From M3007 sp041160955 (GTDB lineage Bacteria; Bacteroidota; Bacteroidia; Chitinophagales; Saprospiraceae): a DNA stretch of 64,000 bases. Below are positions 17,429 to 27,153 of the stretch, in pieces. Both the position numbers and the translations under genes were made by a program. The notes under the pieces are model-generated. The model was not told the DNA's origin. It ran no database searches and was given only the letters and a program-made list of their open reading frames with translations. The stretch covers positions 1 through 64,000 of the forward strand of contig JBEAVK010000298.1 of assembly GCA_041160955.1 (NCBI GenBank), read 5' to 3'. Each line of letters opens with the position of its first letter. Position 1 is the stretch's first letter.

Positions 17429-20227
17429 TTATTTGATTATTTTTATCGTTTCTATCTGGATACCTGCCTGCAAAATAGTAGCAAAATAGACTCCATTAGG
17501 CAACCTACTGCATGGCAATTGGAGTACTTCGCCAGATAAATCTACGTTGAGTACAGTATGCCCCAAAACATCAGTGATTACCACATTATACTGGCCAAAT
17601 CGAGGGGTATGAATGGTCAGGTGTTCACCAAAAGGTATTGGATAAGCATAAAACCGAGCAGTAGGATTATCAAAATCTTGTCCTGTCAATGATAAAGCAT
17701 TTTCTACCGTATGATATACTTCGGTTGTCATTTGGGAAGTGCCATAATTCATGGAGACAGCGGCTGAATTAAGAATTAAGGTACCGGGTTGCAAATCGGG
17801 TAATTGCTTGATCCTAAACTTCACCCAACCACGACTTTCAGGCAGATTAGATTGAGCATTAGGCAACATTATATCGGGAAAATCGAGGGTTAATATGCCT
17901 AGTTCCGTTACCTGCCAGCGATAAGGCCAAGAAGAAGAACCAAGTGCTAGACTACTGATATCCAGTACATTATGATCGATTGTATCCGTAATTACAACAG
18001 ATCGCGCTGTGCTTTCTCCTGTATTTTGAAAATAAATAACGTATTCAATATCCGTATTTTGCGTAATGCTTTGCTGGATACCATAACCGAGCGGTGCGGC
18101 TGTTTTGGTTTGTCCATCAAATACTTCTGCTAATGTTCTACAAGTAGTTTCCGTGAAATAACCACCATCGTATAGGCTATATTGCTCCAAAAAACCCGTT
18201 GAAAATGCTCCAGAGGCGGTACATCCTTCCACTACTGCCGACACCAATGGATCCGTCTGCCAACTAGGCTGTAATGGATTCTGAGCCGTTTCCAAACGCC
18301 ATGTAGCACCATTGGCGGGCACAACATCCCGTATTTTAGCACCTCCGGCCAACTGGAATGTAACCCGTTTATACATAATATTATCCTCAATAACGATATA
18401 CTCTTGGGCTTCTACCATCGAACTACCAAGGTTTTGAACCACAAACTCAACGCTATCGCCAGTACATGCGCCTTCAATGTTCAATAGTGGCCCTGATGCG
18501 AGTAGGCAGGGTTGATAAGGCGCTATTTCAGCCGTTACGCACAGCGCCTGTCCTTGAATGACTCCATCGCAATGGGGTTTTACTTTTGCAGAAAAAGCAC
18601 CTTTTTCTAAAGCGTCAAGGTCGCCTATCTCAAATTTATATTGCTGATTACCAAGATAAGCAAATGGTCTTTCGGCAGTAGTCAATGTCAAAAGACTATC
18701 CAATTGCAGGGTAATGGTCGCATTTGGGAGATCGGTGGTACCCTTATTCGCAAATTGGATAAAGATATTATTTTCAGAACAGGCTTCCCAGTTATCAAAA
18801 TCAATATCGACCCACCCTAAAGCGCACGTTGCATCATTTTGAATTGGAAAATCTAGGGTTTTAGCCATAAACGTACCGTCAAAAAATAACGGTGTTGGCG
18901 GCGTACAAAGATTTTCCCAAAGTGCATTTTGTGGTACTGCGGCAATAGCATAAGTCCCTTTCCCTACATTGCAGTGATATATACCTAAACTATCCGTTAC
19001 TGCATAGTGTACATCACCATTTGGGTGTACAATCCGAACAAACCAATTTTGCAAGGGTGGTTCGTCTGTATCTCTTAGGCAATTTTTGTTTTTGTCGTAA
19101 AAAAGGCTACCACCAATTTTATTTGTAAAAGCATTACCGTTTTCGTCGGTTCGGATAAGATAGGAAAAATAATTGCTTCCTGCACCATAACTTCCTGCTA
19201 AAACGGCTCCTTTTGCTGTTTTGTATGCTGACCAGGTAGCATGTGTTGTGGCAGGTGCTTCGAAAGCACGTACCCATTGTGGTATGCCAATAGGACTAAA
19301 TAACCCCAAATAGGCATTACTAAAGGCTGGATTAGCAAACGAATAATCGGTTCCATAAGCCCAAAAACCACCATCGGGTGTTGGAAAGATATCCGTCACA
19401 AACAGGTTAAAATCAGCAGGCAATCGAAAAGCGTTTTTAACTATTCCAAAAGTATCCAGTTCATAAACTGAATCGCGATGTGCAAACAAGTATGTAGAAT
19501 CGGAGGAGATGGCAACACTTGCTACGTTTGTTGTAGAAAAATTGGAGTAATGTAAAAACTCCCTTCGAAATTGAAACGTGCCGTCGGAATTTGTTTTCAA
19601 TAAATAGGCGGCAGGGGCCAAAATAGGTAAACCGGGGCGTTGACATGCTAAGAGAATATGCCCAGAATTGGTTATTTTAAGGCTAGTTGGCCGTTGGCCA
19701 AATGTTTCTGGATAAGTATTATTAAACCAAATTAGTTCCCCATCTTTTTTTAGTTTTAAAAGGCATGGTAAATTATTGCTACTAATGGCCAAAATGAAAC
19801 CATCGGACATAGGATACAAGCAACAAGCATCATCCGAAAGGGCGTAATCGTAGGTTTGCTCCCATAACTGGTTACCCAAAAGATCATACTTTGCCATAAA
19901 AATATCACTATTCCCAAAGTCGTATATTTTTGTACCTGTAACGACAATTTCTAAATCATCTGTTAAGGTGATTGATCGGCTTTCGGTACCAGCAACAACC
20001 GTTCTTTGCCATTGTATTTGTCCAGTCGAACCAATTTTGTACAGTACCATTTTCTGCTGTCCTGCAACGGTAGAAGTAGCCAATAAAGCGGTTCCTCCAT
20101 CTGGTGTGGCGCAGGTAACCGGGTACAATAAATTGGCGAATGTAGCCCGCCAACCTTGTGCGATGCAATCGCTACTATTCAATACGAATAGACAGAGCAG
20201 TGTGCATGTAAAAAAGTATTGCCTCAT
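17429..20227 (-). CDS. Large T9SS cargo protein with propeller-like and DUF11-like domains
   Basis: 932 residues. It has a signal peptide (to about residue 24, 'SDCIAQG'). The first 370 residues contain repeats of the 'DGGTALLATSTV', 'DGGFWAYGTD' and 'GLFSPIGIPQWVRAF' type, typical of beta-propeller surface proteins. About 380-450 is a SdrD/Cna_B-like segment ('GSLFYDKNKNCLRD', 'TDSLGIYHC'). About 690-850 is a DUF11/DUF7619-like domain ('IEYVIYFQNTGESTARSVVI'). The end is a type A sorting domain ('YPIPFGEHLTI' to 'QIETIKIIK'). It is exported through T9SS and anchored or released at the cell surface; its ligand is unknown. The truncated gene at 62958 has a similar N-terminal architecture. Confidence 0.82.
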   Translation of the reverse strand: MRQYFFTCTLLCLFVLNSSDCIAQGWRATFANLLYPVTCATPDGGTALLATSTVAGQQKMVLYKIGSTGQIQWQRTVVAGTESRSITLTDDLEIVVTGTKIYDFGNSDIFMAKYDLLGNQLWEQTYDYALSDDACCLYPMSDGFILAISSNNLPCLLKLKKDGELIWFNNTYPETFGQRPTSLKITNSGHILLACQRPGLPILAPAAYLLKTNSDGTFQFRREFLHYSNFSTTNVASVAISSDSTYLFAHRDSVYELDTFGIVKNAFRLPADFNLFVTDIFPTPDGGFWAYGTDYSFANPAFSNAYLGLFSPIGIPQWVRAFEAPATTHATWSAYKTAKGAVLAGSYGAGSNYFSYLIRTDENGNAFTNKIGGSLFYDKNKNCLRDTDEPPLQNWFVRIVHPNGDVHYAVTDSLGIYHCNVGKGTYAIAAVPQNALWENLCTPPTPLFFDGTFMAKTLDFPIQNDATCALGWVDIDFDNWEACSENNIFIQFANKGTTDLPNATITLQLDSLLTLTTAERPFAYLGNQQYKFEIGDLDALEKGAFSAKVKPHCDGVIQGQALCVTAEIAPYQPCLLASGPLLNIEGACTGDSVEFVVQNLGSSMVEAQEYIVIEDNIMYKRVTFQLAGGAKIRDVVPANGATWRLETAQNPLQPSWQTDPLVSAVVEGCTASGAFSTGFLEQYSLYDGGYFTETTCRTLAEVFDGQTKTAAPLGYGIQQSITQNTDIEYVIYFQNTGESTARSVVITDTIDHNVLDISSLALGSSSWPYRWQVTELGILTLDFPDIMLPNAQSNLPESRGWVKFRIKQLPDLQPGTLILNSAAVSMNYGTSQMTTEVYHTVENALSLTGQDFDNPTARFYAYPIPFGEHLTIHTPRFGQYNVVITDVLGHTVLNVDLSGEVLQLPCSRLPNGVYFATILQAGIQIETIKIIK

Positions 20228-20252
20228 GTGCTGTTACATTTTTTGTGTGGTA

Positions 20253-20280
20253 CAAAGGTAAGTGCAGATACAAGGGGCAA
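20253..20280 (-). promoter_or_regulatory. Promoter for the T9SS cargo gene at 20227
   Basis: On the minus strand TACCTTTG (20260-20253) has TTG at 20280-20278 (17-nt spacer), or alternatively at 20285-20283 (22 nt). It lies 25 nt upstream of the ATG at 20227 and back to back with a plus-strand promoter. Confidence 0.6.
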
Positions 20281-20311
20281 GTCAAATTAGAGAAAGTATA
20301 TTTAGGCATAT

Positions 20312-20345
20312 TTGTACAAAAAAAACAGGTATTTATGTACCTTTG
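20312..20345 (+). promoter_or_regulatory. Promoter for the conserved hypothetical gene at 20351
   Basis: TTG at 20312-20314 and TACCTTTG at 20338-20345, spacer 23 nt. The expected start of transcription is within a few bases of the ATG at 20351, so the mRNA would be nearly leaderless. Confidence 0.45.
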
Positions 20346-20350
20346 TTGCT

Positions 20351-21784
20351 ATGATAAATAGTAAGTCCATAGCGCTGTTTTTTACATTAAATGCTGCCGA
20401 ACGTCGTCGATTTAAAAAATGGCTTGCATCACCAATTCATAATTCAAATCATTTATTATCAAAGTTTTATGAATTTTTAGAAACTCGTTCAGAATGGACT
20501 GCGCTTACTTTGCGTCGAGAAAGAGCATATACGTATCTATTTGGGGAAAGTGCATTTGAGGATGTAAAATTACGTCGTATTTTGTCTGATTTTTACACCC
20601 AGTTAGAGCAGTTTATCGTATATGAAAACACCCAAAACGAGGGAATAAAAAATGCGATAACCCTAAGTAAGCAATTACGGGCACGGCAATTGCCTATTGC
20701 TGCCAAAGATAATATTCATGCAGCGCAAGCATCTATCTTATCTCAAAAAGAAAAAGATGCCCAATTCCATCTGAATGCTTATTGGATACAAGAGGAGCAA
20801 TTAACACAGAATCCATCAAGGGACGTAGTGCTTAATCTGCAAGAAGTCACTAACGAATTGACCTATTTTTTTGTAGCGGAGATGTTGCGCAACGCCTGCA
20901 TTGCATTCAGCCACAAGGCGATTTTCAAAACGGACTATAACCTCCCCTATTTAGAAAATATTCTATCCGATTGTGCGGCAGGGAAATACGATCATATTCA
21001 AGTCATTCGGCTTTATCACCACATTGCAAGGTGTCTATCAGAGCCAAAAGCAGAAAAAGACTTTGAAGCATTGAAAGCACTGCTACCAACGCTTAGTGCA
21101 TGGTTGCACCCCACCGAAGTGCGCAATGTGTTTTTACATTGTATTAATTATGGTATCCGGCGATTGAACCAAGAAGGCCCTTCTTTTATACCAGAAGTTT
21201 TTATTTTGTACAAAATGGGTTTAAAAGAAGGTATTTTTATAGAGCACCAACTCATTAGCCGTTTTACCTATAAAAATATAGTTGCGGCGGCATTGGCATT
21301 GGGTGAATATGAGTGGACAACAGCATTTATTCGTGATTTTTCAACATTTTTAGATCCCCTGTACCGCAAATCCTATGAAAGTTTTTGCACAGCAAAATTA
21401 CTTTATCTCACCGAACACAAAGAGGAAGCCCAAAGTATTTTGATTCACCTTGATTCTGATGATATATTCCTTAGTTTAGATACCCGTGTACTATTGCTCA
21501 AGATTTATTTTGATATGGCAGCATGGCGACTATTGAATGGTTTTTTAAATAGTTTTGAACATTTTGTGAAACGCAAAAAGCAATTATCTTATCACGCGCC
21601 CAATTATTTGAATATTATTCATTTTACAGGACGACTGGCGCAGCATTATGATGGTAAAAAGGTGCTTACATTGGAGGAACTTGCTCACTTAGAAACACAA
21701 ATTTTAGCATCAAAACCGCTTACCGAACGGGAATGGTTATTGCAGCAACTGCATGCCGTACAAACAAAATTAATAGATAATTAA
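20351..21784 (+). CDS. Conserved hypothetical helical protein
   Basis: 477 residues from ATG 20351. The open frame extends to a TTG at 20312, but that start would lie upstream of the probable promoter's transcription start, and 'MINSKSIALFFTLNAAERRRFKKWL' starts the conserved-looking part. There is no signal peptide, no transmembrane segment and no Cys cluster. The sequence is rich in Leu, Ala, Tyr and Glu with repeated helix-pair character (for example 'AALALGEYEWTTAFIRDF'), resembling TPR-like solenoids without a clear TPR consensus. I do not recognise a family with certainty. A cytoplasmic scaffold is possible. Confidence 0.65.
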   Translation: MINSKSIALFFTLNAAERRRFKKWLASPIHNSNHLLSKFYEFLETRSEWTALTLRRERAYTYLFGESAFEDVKLRRILSDFYTQLEQFIVYENTQNEGIKNAITLSKQLRARQLPIAAKDNIHAAQASILSQKEKDAQFHLNAYWIQEEQLTQNPSRDVVLNLQEVTNELTYFFVAEMLRNACIAFSHKAIFKTDYNLPYLENILSDCAAGKYDHIQVIRLYHHIARCLSEPKAEKDFEALKALLPTLSAWLHPTEVRNVFLHCINYGIRRLNQEGPSFIPEVFILYKMGLKEGIFIEHQLISRFTYKNIVAAALALGEYEWTTAFIRDFSTFLDPLYRKSYESFCTAKLLYLTEHKEEAQSILIHLDSDDIFLSLDTRVLLLKIYFDMAAWRLLNGFLNSFEHFVKRKKQLSYHAPNYLNIIHFTGRLAQHYDGKKVLTLEELAHLETQILASKPLTEREWLLQQLHAVQTKLIDN

Positions 21785-21804
21785 GTACAATACAAGAACA
21801 AATC

Positions 21805-22383
21805 TCATTCTTTAAGTGCTTTACGATACAATTTCACTTTAAAATACCCACTATCTATTTGCGACATACCTCCGGCTCCTGAAAGCAATAACCCCGAAAA
21901 ACGCCCTGAGATAGTGTCATTTTGGTAGCGATCAATGGCGACAAATAAATCATCACTGATGGCATTAGAGACACCTGTATAGTTCAAACTATCGGTTGTG
22001 CTAAACTCCAAACCGCCCCAAGTAAAGTTTTTTAACTGTAACACAGCATGGGTGGGGGTATAGGGATACTCACCATTGGTTTCATCAAACTCAAAACCCA
22101 AAGCAAGGCCAATATTTGGCGACAACGCATCGTCTTGACGAATAATCTCTACATAATTAGAGGAGGTATAATAGCAATTGGAAATAGTATCAAGGGAAGA
22201 TTTTGAAACGCCCCCCCGCTGGGAAAACCCATTTTTTGAAAGTCTAATTTGGGCAAAAAGGCAATATTTTTTTCCACTGAAATAAAATATTATACCCGTA
22301 TTTGACGTATTTGAAGGTGTATTTGTAGCAAATCCACAAGTTAGGATAAAAACCAATCCAAACCATATTATCAATCTATTCAT
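21805..22383 (-). CDS. Exported protein of unknown function
   Basis: 192 residues with a signal peptide (about 1-19, 'LTCGFATN'). The rest looks like a small beta-sandwich ('HAVLQLKNFTWGGLEFSTTD', 'DTISGRFSGLLLSGAG'), similar to lipid- or ligand-binding exported proteins in Bacteroidota, but I know no name for it. A run of seven C on the plus strand (22211-22217; G7 in the coding sequence) lies in codons 56-58, early in the gene, where slippage would cut off the product. It is divergent from the lipoprotein at 22456 across 72 nt. Confidence 0.65.
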   Translation of the reverse strand: MNRLIIWFGLVFILTCGFATNTPSNTSNTGIIFYFSGKKYCLFAQIRLSKNGFSQRGGVSKSSLDTISNCYYTSSNYVEIIRQDDALSPNIGLALGFEFDETNGEYPYTPTHAVLQLKNFTWGGLEFSTTDSLNYTGVSNAISDDLFVAIDRYQNDTISGRFSGLLLSGAGGMSQIDSGYFKVKLYRKALKE

Positions 22384-22455
22384 TTTCCGTTACTTTGTGC
22401 GATTATTTTTTATCAATGGCACAAAGGTCTGAACTTTGTTTCTTTTAATTTATCC

Positions 22456-23373
22456 ATGAGAAGATTACTTTTTTTAACATTCACCACACTGATTACTTTT
22501 TCTTGCACAAAAAATACGGAATCGAACAATGAAAATCAACTTATTTTCAAGTTTCAGTTTGATCCAAACCAAGCAAGGCTTAATAATTTAGGGCAACCAG
22601 CCACCATTGCGCAAGGGCATGCCACCCAAACTCCCTCTTTTCAAGAAATGAGTGTGCATTATATTGAACTCGCACCAAATGACAACACCCTACTCGGTAA
22701 GGGCGCGATTGTGTATAAATCAAAAGAAACTAATGCTGGCGGCACAACAGCAATTGAATTTAACCGCTCTGAAAAAGCAGGTAACAATGAAGAATTTGTC
22801 CGACTTCCACTAAAAGACCTTCCTCCCGGTACGTATAATTGGGTGCGTGCGAGTGTAGCCTATCAAAACTATGATATTAAATTTAATTTGATGGGCATAC
22901 CAGTCATCGGCAACCTTCCGAACCAAACGGGTAGATTCAACTCTTTTATTGGTTATAACACCTATATCAAAGAAATAACCCCTCGAACAAAACTACTCAC
23001 CGTAAATGGTAATAGAGCGCAGGGTTTTTGGGCTTTTGAGACGAACCTAAGTACGCCATACGAAGCGTACAATAAGGTATATTTTGGACAAGCACCAAGC
23101 GGTTCTACAACCGTTGTAAATCCGCTATTCAATACAAGTCCTGTACCAGCAGGTTCTTGTGTTGTGACAGGTAAATTAGCAGAACCCCTCATTATCACCG
23201 GTGAAGAGCGCGAGGATATCACTATATTATTGAGTTTTTCTATCAATAACAGCCTAGAATGGATAGATGATAACGATAATCACGAACTTGATTTTTATGG
23301 CAATCCAAATAAGCCGAACGAAAAAATAGTTGATATGGGCATTCGCGGATTAGAGGTTTCTATAAAAAAATGA
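22456..23373 (+). CDS. Lipoprotein, MbnP-like or unknown
   Basis: 305 residues. 'MRRLLFLTFTTLITFSC' is a lipoprotein signal with the lipidated Cys at 17. The body is beta-rich, with 'LIFKFQFDPNQARLNNLG' near the start and 'DLPPGTYNWVRASVAYQNY' in the middle, and ends 'GIRGLEVSIKK'. It resembles the surface lipoproteins annotated as hypothetical in Bacteroidota; a link to MbnP-type metal-binding proteins is weak inference. Its stop overlaps the folP start (ATGA at 23370-23373), so the two are translationally coupled despite unrelated roles. Confidence 0.65.
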   Translation: MRRLLFLTFTTLITFSCTKNTESNNENQLIFKFQFDPNQARLNNLGQPATIAQGHATQTPSFQEMSVHYIELAPNDNTLLGKGAIVYKSKETNAGGTTAIEFNRSEKAGNNEEFVRLPLKDLPPGTYNWVRASVAYQNYDIKFNLMGIPVIGNLPNQTGRFNSFIGYNTYIKEITPRTKLLTVNGNRAQGFWAFETNLSTPYEAYNKVYFGQAPSGSTTVVNPLFNTSPVPAGSCVVTGKLAEPLIITGEEREDITILLSFSINNSLEWIDDNDNHELDFYGNPNKPNEKIVDMGIRGLEVSIKK

Positions 23374-24212
23374 TATCAACACTGAATTGTAAAGGTCAAC
23401 TACTAGATCTATCCGTCCCAGTAGTGATGGGTATTTTAAATACTACTCCTGATTCCTTTTATGATGGTGGTCGTTATAATTCGGTGGAAAATGCACTGAA
23501 ACAGGCCGAAAAAATGATACAAGAAGGTGCAACTATCCTTGATATTGGGGGAGCATCTTCTCGGCCAAATGCCGATATTGTTTCGGAAGCAGCAGAACTT
23601 GACCGTACCATTCCAGTCATTGCAGCCATTCACCAACAATGGCCTGCACAAATTATCTCTATCGATACTTGGCGCGCCGCAGTGGCACGTGAGGCTGTAG
23701 CAAATGGCGCATCCATTATTAATGATATTTCTGGAGGCAGTATGGATGCACAAATGTTCCAAACCGTAGCCGACTGTGGCGTTCCGTACATACTTATGCA
23801 TATACAAGGAACACCACAAAATATGCAACAAACACCGCATTACGATGATCTGATTACCGAAGTATTGGATTATTTTATTGAAAAAGTAGGTCAGTTACGA
23901 GCATTGGGGGTTAAAGACATTGTATTGGATCCAGGTTTTGGTTTTGGAAAAACTATTGCGCACAACTATACATTGTTCCGCTCTATGGATCAATTTTCCC
24001 TGATACTAGACCTGCCACTTTTAGTTGGCATTTCTCGTAAATCAATGATTTACAAACTATTAGAAACGAGTAGTGCAGATACATTATCAGCCACCTGTGC
24101 GTTGAATGCTCTAGCACTGGAACGCGGCGTACGTATCCTGCGGGTACACGATGTACAACCTGCAATAGAAGTTATTAAGGTTTGGCAGGCTTATTCGTTA
24201 TTAAAAACATAA
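23370..24212 (+). CDS. folP: Dihydropteroate synthase
   Basis: 280 residues, the usual length. It carries the family motifs in order: 'MGILNTTPDSFYDGG' (pterin/pABA loop), 'GATILDIGGASSRPNA', 'ISIDTWRAAVA', 'INDISGG', 'DPGFGFGKT' and 'VGISRKSM'. The enzyme joins 6-hydroxymethyl-dihydropterin pyrophosphate with p-aminobenzoate to give dihydropteroate in folate synthesis. It is translationally coupled to the upstream lipoprotein. thyA, which consumes a folate cofactor, lies at 42176 and is not linked to it. Confidence 0.96.
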   Translation: MISTLNCKGQLLDLSVPVVMGILNTTPDSFYDGGRYNSVENALKQAEKMIQEGATILDIGGASSRPNADIVSEAAELDRTIPVIAAIHQQWPAQIISIDTWRAAVAREAVANGASIINDISGGSMDAQMFQTVADCGVPYILMHIQGTPQNMQQTPHYDDLITEVLDYFIEKVGQLRALGVKDIVLDPGFGFGKTIAHNYTLFRSMDQFSLILDLPLLVGISRKSMIYKLLETSSADTLSATCALNALALERGVRILRVHDVQPAIEVIKVWQAYSLLKT

Positions 24213-24289
24213 AAAAGTACATTGCCACAAGGATGGAAAAGCACTTTGCGTTTATGCACCCGACTCATCGTTCACGAGGCATTTTTATT

Positions 24290-24820
24290 ATGAAATCTAC
24301 AAAAAGTATTTTATTGCTACTTGCAATTCTCGGCACATACACCATGCAAGCCCAAACCTATAACACCGCAGCCGGTGTGCGATTAGGAGGCGGATTAGAC
24401 CTCACTTTCCAACAATATATCAAAAATAACTGGACAGTAGAGGGCATATTACACACCAATATATTTTCTAAAAATACGGGCATTTCTGTTTTGGCGGAAA
24501 AGCACAAAAAGGTATTAATTCGTAATTTTGGGGTATTTTACGGTGCTGGAGCGCACTATTACGCCCGAAAAGACGAAAATCGAATAGAACCCACAGTAAT
24601 TACCAAAAACGTATATGGCCTCTCTGGAATAGCTGGGGCAGAAGTATCTTTTGGTCGCATGAATTTTGCAGTGGATATAAAACCTGAAATACATTTGGCA
24701 GGAGATCAAGTACACCCGTTTGAGTGGAATCCTATTGCTGTTTCGTTCCGTTATATCATTGACAAGCGGGAGAGAAGAAAAGTAAAAGACTGGAAGGTTT
24801 GGGATAAGATAAAAAAATAA
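24290..24820 (+). CDS. Small outer-membrane beta-barrel protein
   Basis: 176 residues from ATG 24290, chosen because it opens a clean signal peptide (to about residue 19, 'TMQAQ'). The frame is open back to 24182 inside folP, but that part does not look coding. Alternating strands such as 'AGVRLGGGLDLTFQQYI', 'VLIRNFGVFYGAGAHYY' and 'FAVDIKPEIHLAG' fit an eight-stranded OmpW/OprF-like barrel. The tail is strongly basic. Function is unknown. Confidence 0.75.
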   Translation: MKSTKSILLLLAILGTYTMQAQTYNTAAGVRLGGGLDLTFQQYIKNNWTVEGILHTNIFSKNTGISVLAEKHKKVLIRNFGVFYGAGAHYYARKDENRIEPTVITKNVYGLSGIAGAEVSFGRMNFAVDIKPEIHLAGDQVHPFEWNPIAVSFRYIIDKRERRKVKDWKVWDKIKK

Positions 24821-24841
24821 ATATTATTCCTTATACTAAAA

Positions 24842-24887
24842 ACGTAGAATACACCTGCTTTATATCTTCAAGCAGTGTATTCTACGT
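24842..24887. terminator. Hairpin between convergent genes (OMP and pgi)
   Basis: 24842-24860 pairs with 24870-24887 apart from one bulged base, with a 9-nt loop. It lies between the plus-strand outer-membrane protein (ends 24820) and the minus-strand pgi (ends 24908) and probably acts in both directions. Confidence 0.75.
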
Positions 24888-24907
24888 AAAAATCATTATA
24901 ATAGACC

Positions 24908-26200
24908 TTATTTTTTTCCCAATAAAGCAAACATATTCTTCTTATAGGCTTCTACACCTGGCTGATCGAAAGGATTTACGCCTAATAAGTAGCCACTTAT
25001 CCCGCAAGCACGTTCAAAAAAGTAAAACAAAGCACCCAAATGGTACGGTGTTGCTTCCGGTAGTCGTATAATTAGATTAGGCACACCGCCATCATTATGC
25101 GCCATGAGCGTACCCTGTGCGGCTTTTTTGTTCACATAATCTAATGTTTTACCAGCCAGATAGTTCAGGCCATCAAGGTCATCCTCGGTTGCAGTGATCG
25201 TCATATCCAATTCCGGTTGTTCTATTTCGATCAAGGTCTCAAACAGATGACGCTTTCCGTCCTGGATATATTGTCCGAGCGAATGCAGATCAGAAGTAAA
25301 ATCAGCAGAGGCCGTAAAGATACCTTTTTGGTCTTTGCCTTCACTTTCTCCAAACAATTGTTTCCACCACTCTGCGATAAAATGCAAACGTGGCTCATAA
25401 TTGATCAGCATTTCAATGTCTTTACCTTTACGATGCAGAATATTGCGCACGGCAACATACTGAAGACAATCATTCGTGGCCAAATTATTACTAGAAAAAC
25501 GCTGGCGGGCATCTGCGGCACCTTGGAGTAAGGCATCGGTATCAAAACCTGCTGCTGCTATAGGCAAAAGACCAACGGCAGTGAGTACAGAAAAGCGTCC
25601 ACCCACATTATCGGGGACTACAAATGTTTCGTAATTTTCCTGAGTAGCAAGGGTTTTTAATGCGCCCTTTCGCTCATCAGTAGTGGCGTAAATCCGCTCT
25701 GATGCGCCTTTTTTTCCATACTTTTGCTCTAATAATCCTTTAAAAACGCGGAAAGCAATAGCAGGTTCTGTTGTTGTTCCAGATTTAGAGATCACGTTTA
25801 CCGAAAAATCGCGGTCACCGATCAATTGAATTAAATGCGTAAGGTATGTGCCGCTTATATTTGTACCAGCAAAGTAAATTTCAGGTTTTTCTACCTGATT
25901 GCGAAAAGAGTGGCCGCAAAATTCGAGTGCTGCTTTCGCACCTAAATAAGACCCCCCAATACCAATTACGACCAGCACTTCACTATCTTTCCGAATCTTA
26001 GCGGCTGCAATTTTGATACGCTCGTACTCCGATTTATCATAATTTTCAGGAAGATCGATCCAGCCCAAAAATTCATTTCCGGGTCCGGTTTTACTATCCA
26101 ATAATTCCGCAGCATGTGTGACCATTGGTGCAATAGCATCTATTTCATGTTGAGCAACAAATGCTGCGGAATATGATAGATCAAGGGTTAAATGACTCAT
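24908..26200 (-). CDS. pgi: Glucose-6-phosphate isomerase
   Basis: 430 residues, the short bacillus-like form of the enzyme. Recognisable motifs are 'VIGIGGSYLGAKAAL', the phosphate-binding 'VISKSGTTTEPAIAF', 'GGRFSVLTAVGLLP' and 'FGESEGKDQKGIF'. It interconverts glucose-6-phosphate and fructose-6-phosphate in the cytoplasm. It stands as a single gene with a -7 element at 26333-26340 and a leader of about 125 nt. Confidence 0.95.
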   Translation of the reverse strand: MSHLTLDLSYSAAFVAQHEIDAIAPMVTHAAELLDSKTGPGNEFLGWIDLPENYDKSEYERIKIAAAKIRKDSEVLVVIGIGGSYLGAKAALEFCGHSFRNQVEKPEIYFAGTNISGTYLTHLIQLIGDRDFSVNVISKSGTTTEPAIAFRVFKGLLEQKYGKKGASERIYATTDERKGALKTLATQENYETFVVPDNVGGRFSVLTAVGLLPIAAAGFDTDALLQGAADARQRFSSNNLATNDCLQYVAVRNILHRKGKDIEMLINYEPRLHFIAEWWKQLFGESEGKDQKGIFTASADFTSDLHSLGQYIQDGKRHLFETLIEIEQPELDMTITATEDDLDGLNYLAGKTLDYVNKKAAQGTLMAHNDGGVPNLIIRLPEATPYHLGALFYFFERACGISGYLLGVNPFDQPGVEAYKKNMFALLGKK

Positions 26201-26332
26201 AATTAAACTTTTGCCGAAGCGGCTTTTAAATGAACGATACTTTTATCTCAATAAAATCTGAATAGATGCTCTGATTGCTCGGAGCAGCATTGCATCATAT
26301 TATTAAAGATGTGTTCTAGTAAAAATAAGCCG

Positions 26333-26340
26333 CAAAGGTA
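26333..26340 (-). promoter_or_regulatory. -7 element (TACCTTTG) upstream of pgi
   Basis: Minus-strand TACCTTTG. No TTG lies at the usual 17-23 nt distance; the nearest is at about 29 nt. The call rests on the -7 element only. Confidence 0.4.
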
Positions 26341-26347
26341 TGTCTTT

Positions 26348-27022
26348 TTACGATTTCACCCACTTATGGCAAGATGTTTTCCCGTTAGAATAAAATAGTT
26401 GGAGAAAATAAAGCCCCGATCCAAAGGAAGCCACATCAATATCGTGGTTATTACCTTTTATTTGTTGGGCAGTAACTAATATTTTACCCGAAATATCAAA
26501 AATTTGAAACGATTCCAGTTGGGTGCTTTGCTGTTGGCACGCAACACGTAACGATGTTGTGGCCGGATTTGGGGCAATCACCACAGTGGTGCTTTCTGCA
26601 ATTTCATCACTTGAGGAAACACATAATGGATTAGCAGTACTCAATACCTTTACATTAACGATATTGGAAAAAAGGTAGGGTAAAGTACCAATTTTGCGTG
26701 CTGCGCGCATAAAAAAGCCACCATATTGGGAATTAATGGCTAGTGGTTGGTAATTACGCGTATTGGTGTTGGGTATTTTTACCCATTTGGTACCCGTTGC
26801 TGTGGTAGAATCGTCCACCAATTCGTACCATGCATACTCGATGGGTAATTCATTTTCGGTTGGGGTAGTTTGAAGATTTTCCGAAATCAATTCAATTGGA
26901 TCGAATTGGCAAATCTCTTGTGCGCAACAAACAGAACCCGGATGCTGAAGCATCGTTGATTGGGAAAAGGATGGAATACAGCCAAGATGGGCTGTGGCCA
27001 ATAAAAGAACTAGTTTTCTCAT
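26348..27022 (-). CDS. Small T9SS-sorted secreted protein
   Basis: 224 residues with a signal peptide (about 1-20, 'IPSFSQ'). The mature N-terminus has 'CCAQEICQFDPIELIS' and an Ig/fibronectin-like region ('LPIEYAWYELVD', 'GGFFMRAARKIGT'). The last 80 residues are a type A sorting domain, from 'VIAPNPATTSLRVAC' to 'GLYFLQLFYSNGKTSCHKW'. It is exported by T9SS; its role is unknown. A G-rich hairpin lies upstream at 27077-27110. Confidence 0.78.
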   Translation of the reverse strand: MRKLVLLLATAHLGCIPSFSQSTMLQHPGSVCCAQEICQFDPIELISENLQTTPTENELPIEYAWYELVDDSTTATGTKWVKIPNTNTRNYQPLAINSQYGGFFMRAARKIGTLPYLFSNIVNVKVLSTANPLCVSSSDEIAESTTVVIAPNPATTSLRVACQQQSTQLESFQIFDISGKILVTAQQIKGNNHDIDVASFGSGLYFLQLFYSNGKTSCHKWVKS

Positions 27023-27076
27023 AAAAAAATCGGTAATATGACGTGATTAATTAAAAACGGTCACCGTCATTCATAG

Positions 27077-27110
27077 ACAACGTGCAGGGGGGGTGCAGGG
27101 GGTGCGTTGT
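27077..27110. repeat. G-rich tandem repeat within a 6-bp inverted repeat
   Basis: ACAACG (27077-27082) and CGTTGT (27105-27110) enclose two copies of a TGCAGGGGG-type unit, the first with seven G and the second with five. It lies between the miaA stop and the start of the T9SS gene at 27022, on the minus strand. Confidence 0.6.
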
Positions 27111-27153
27111 AGAGTAATGGTAACACAGCGGATATCAAGATACAAATGTATAA

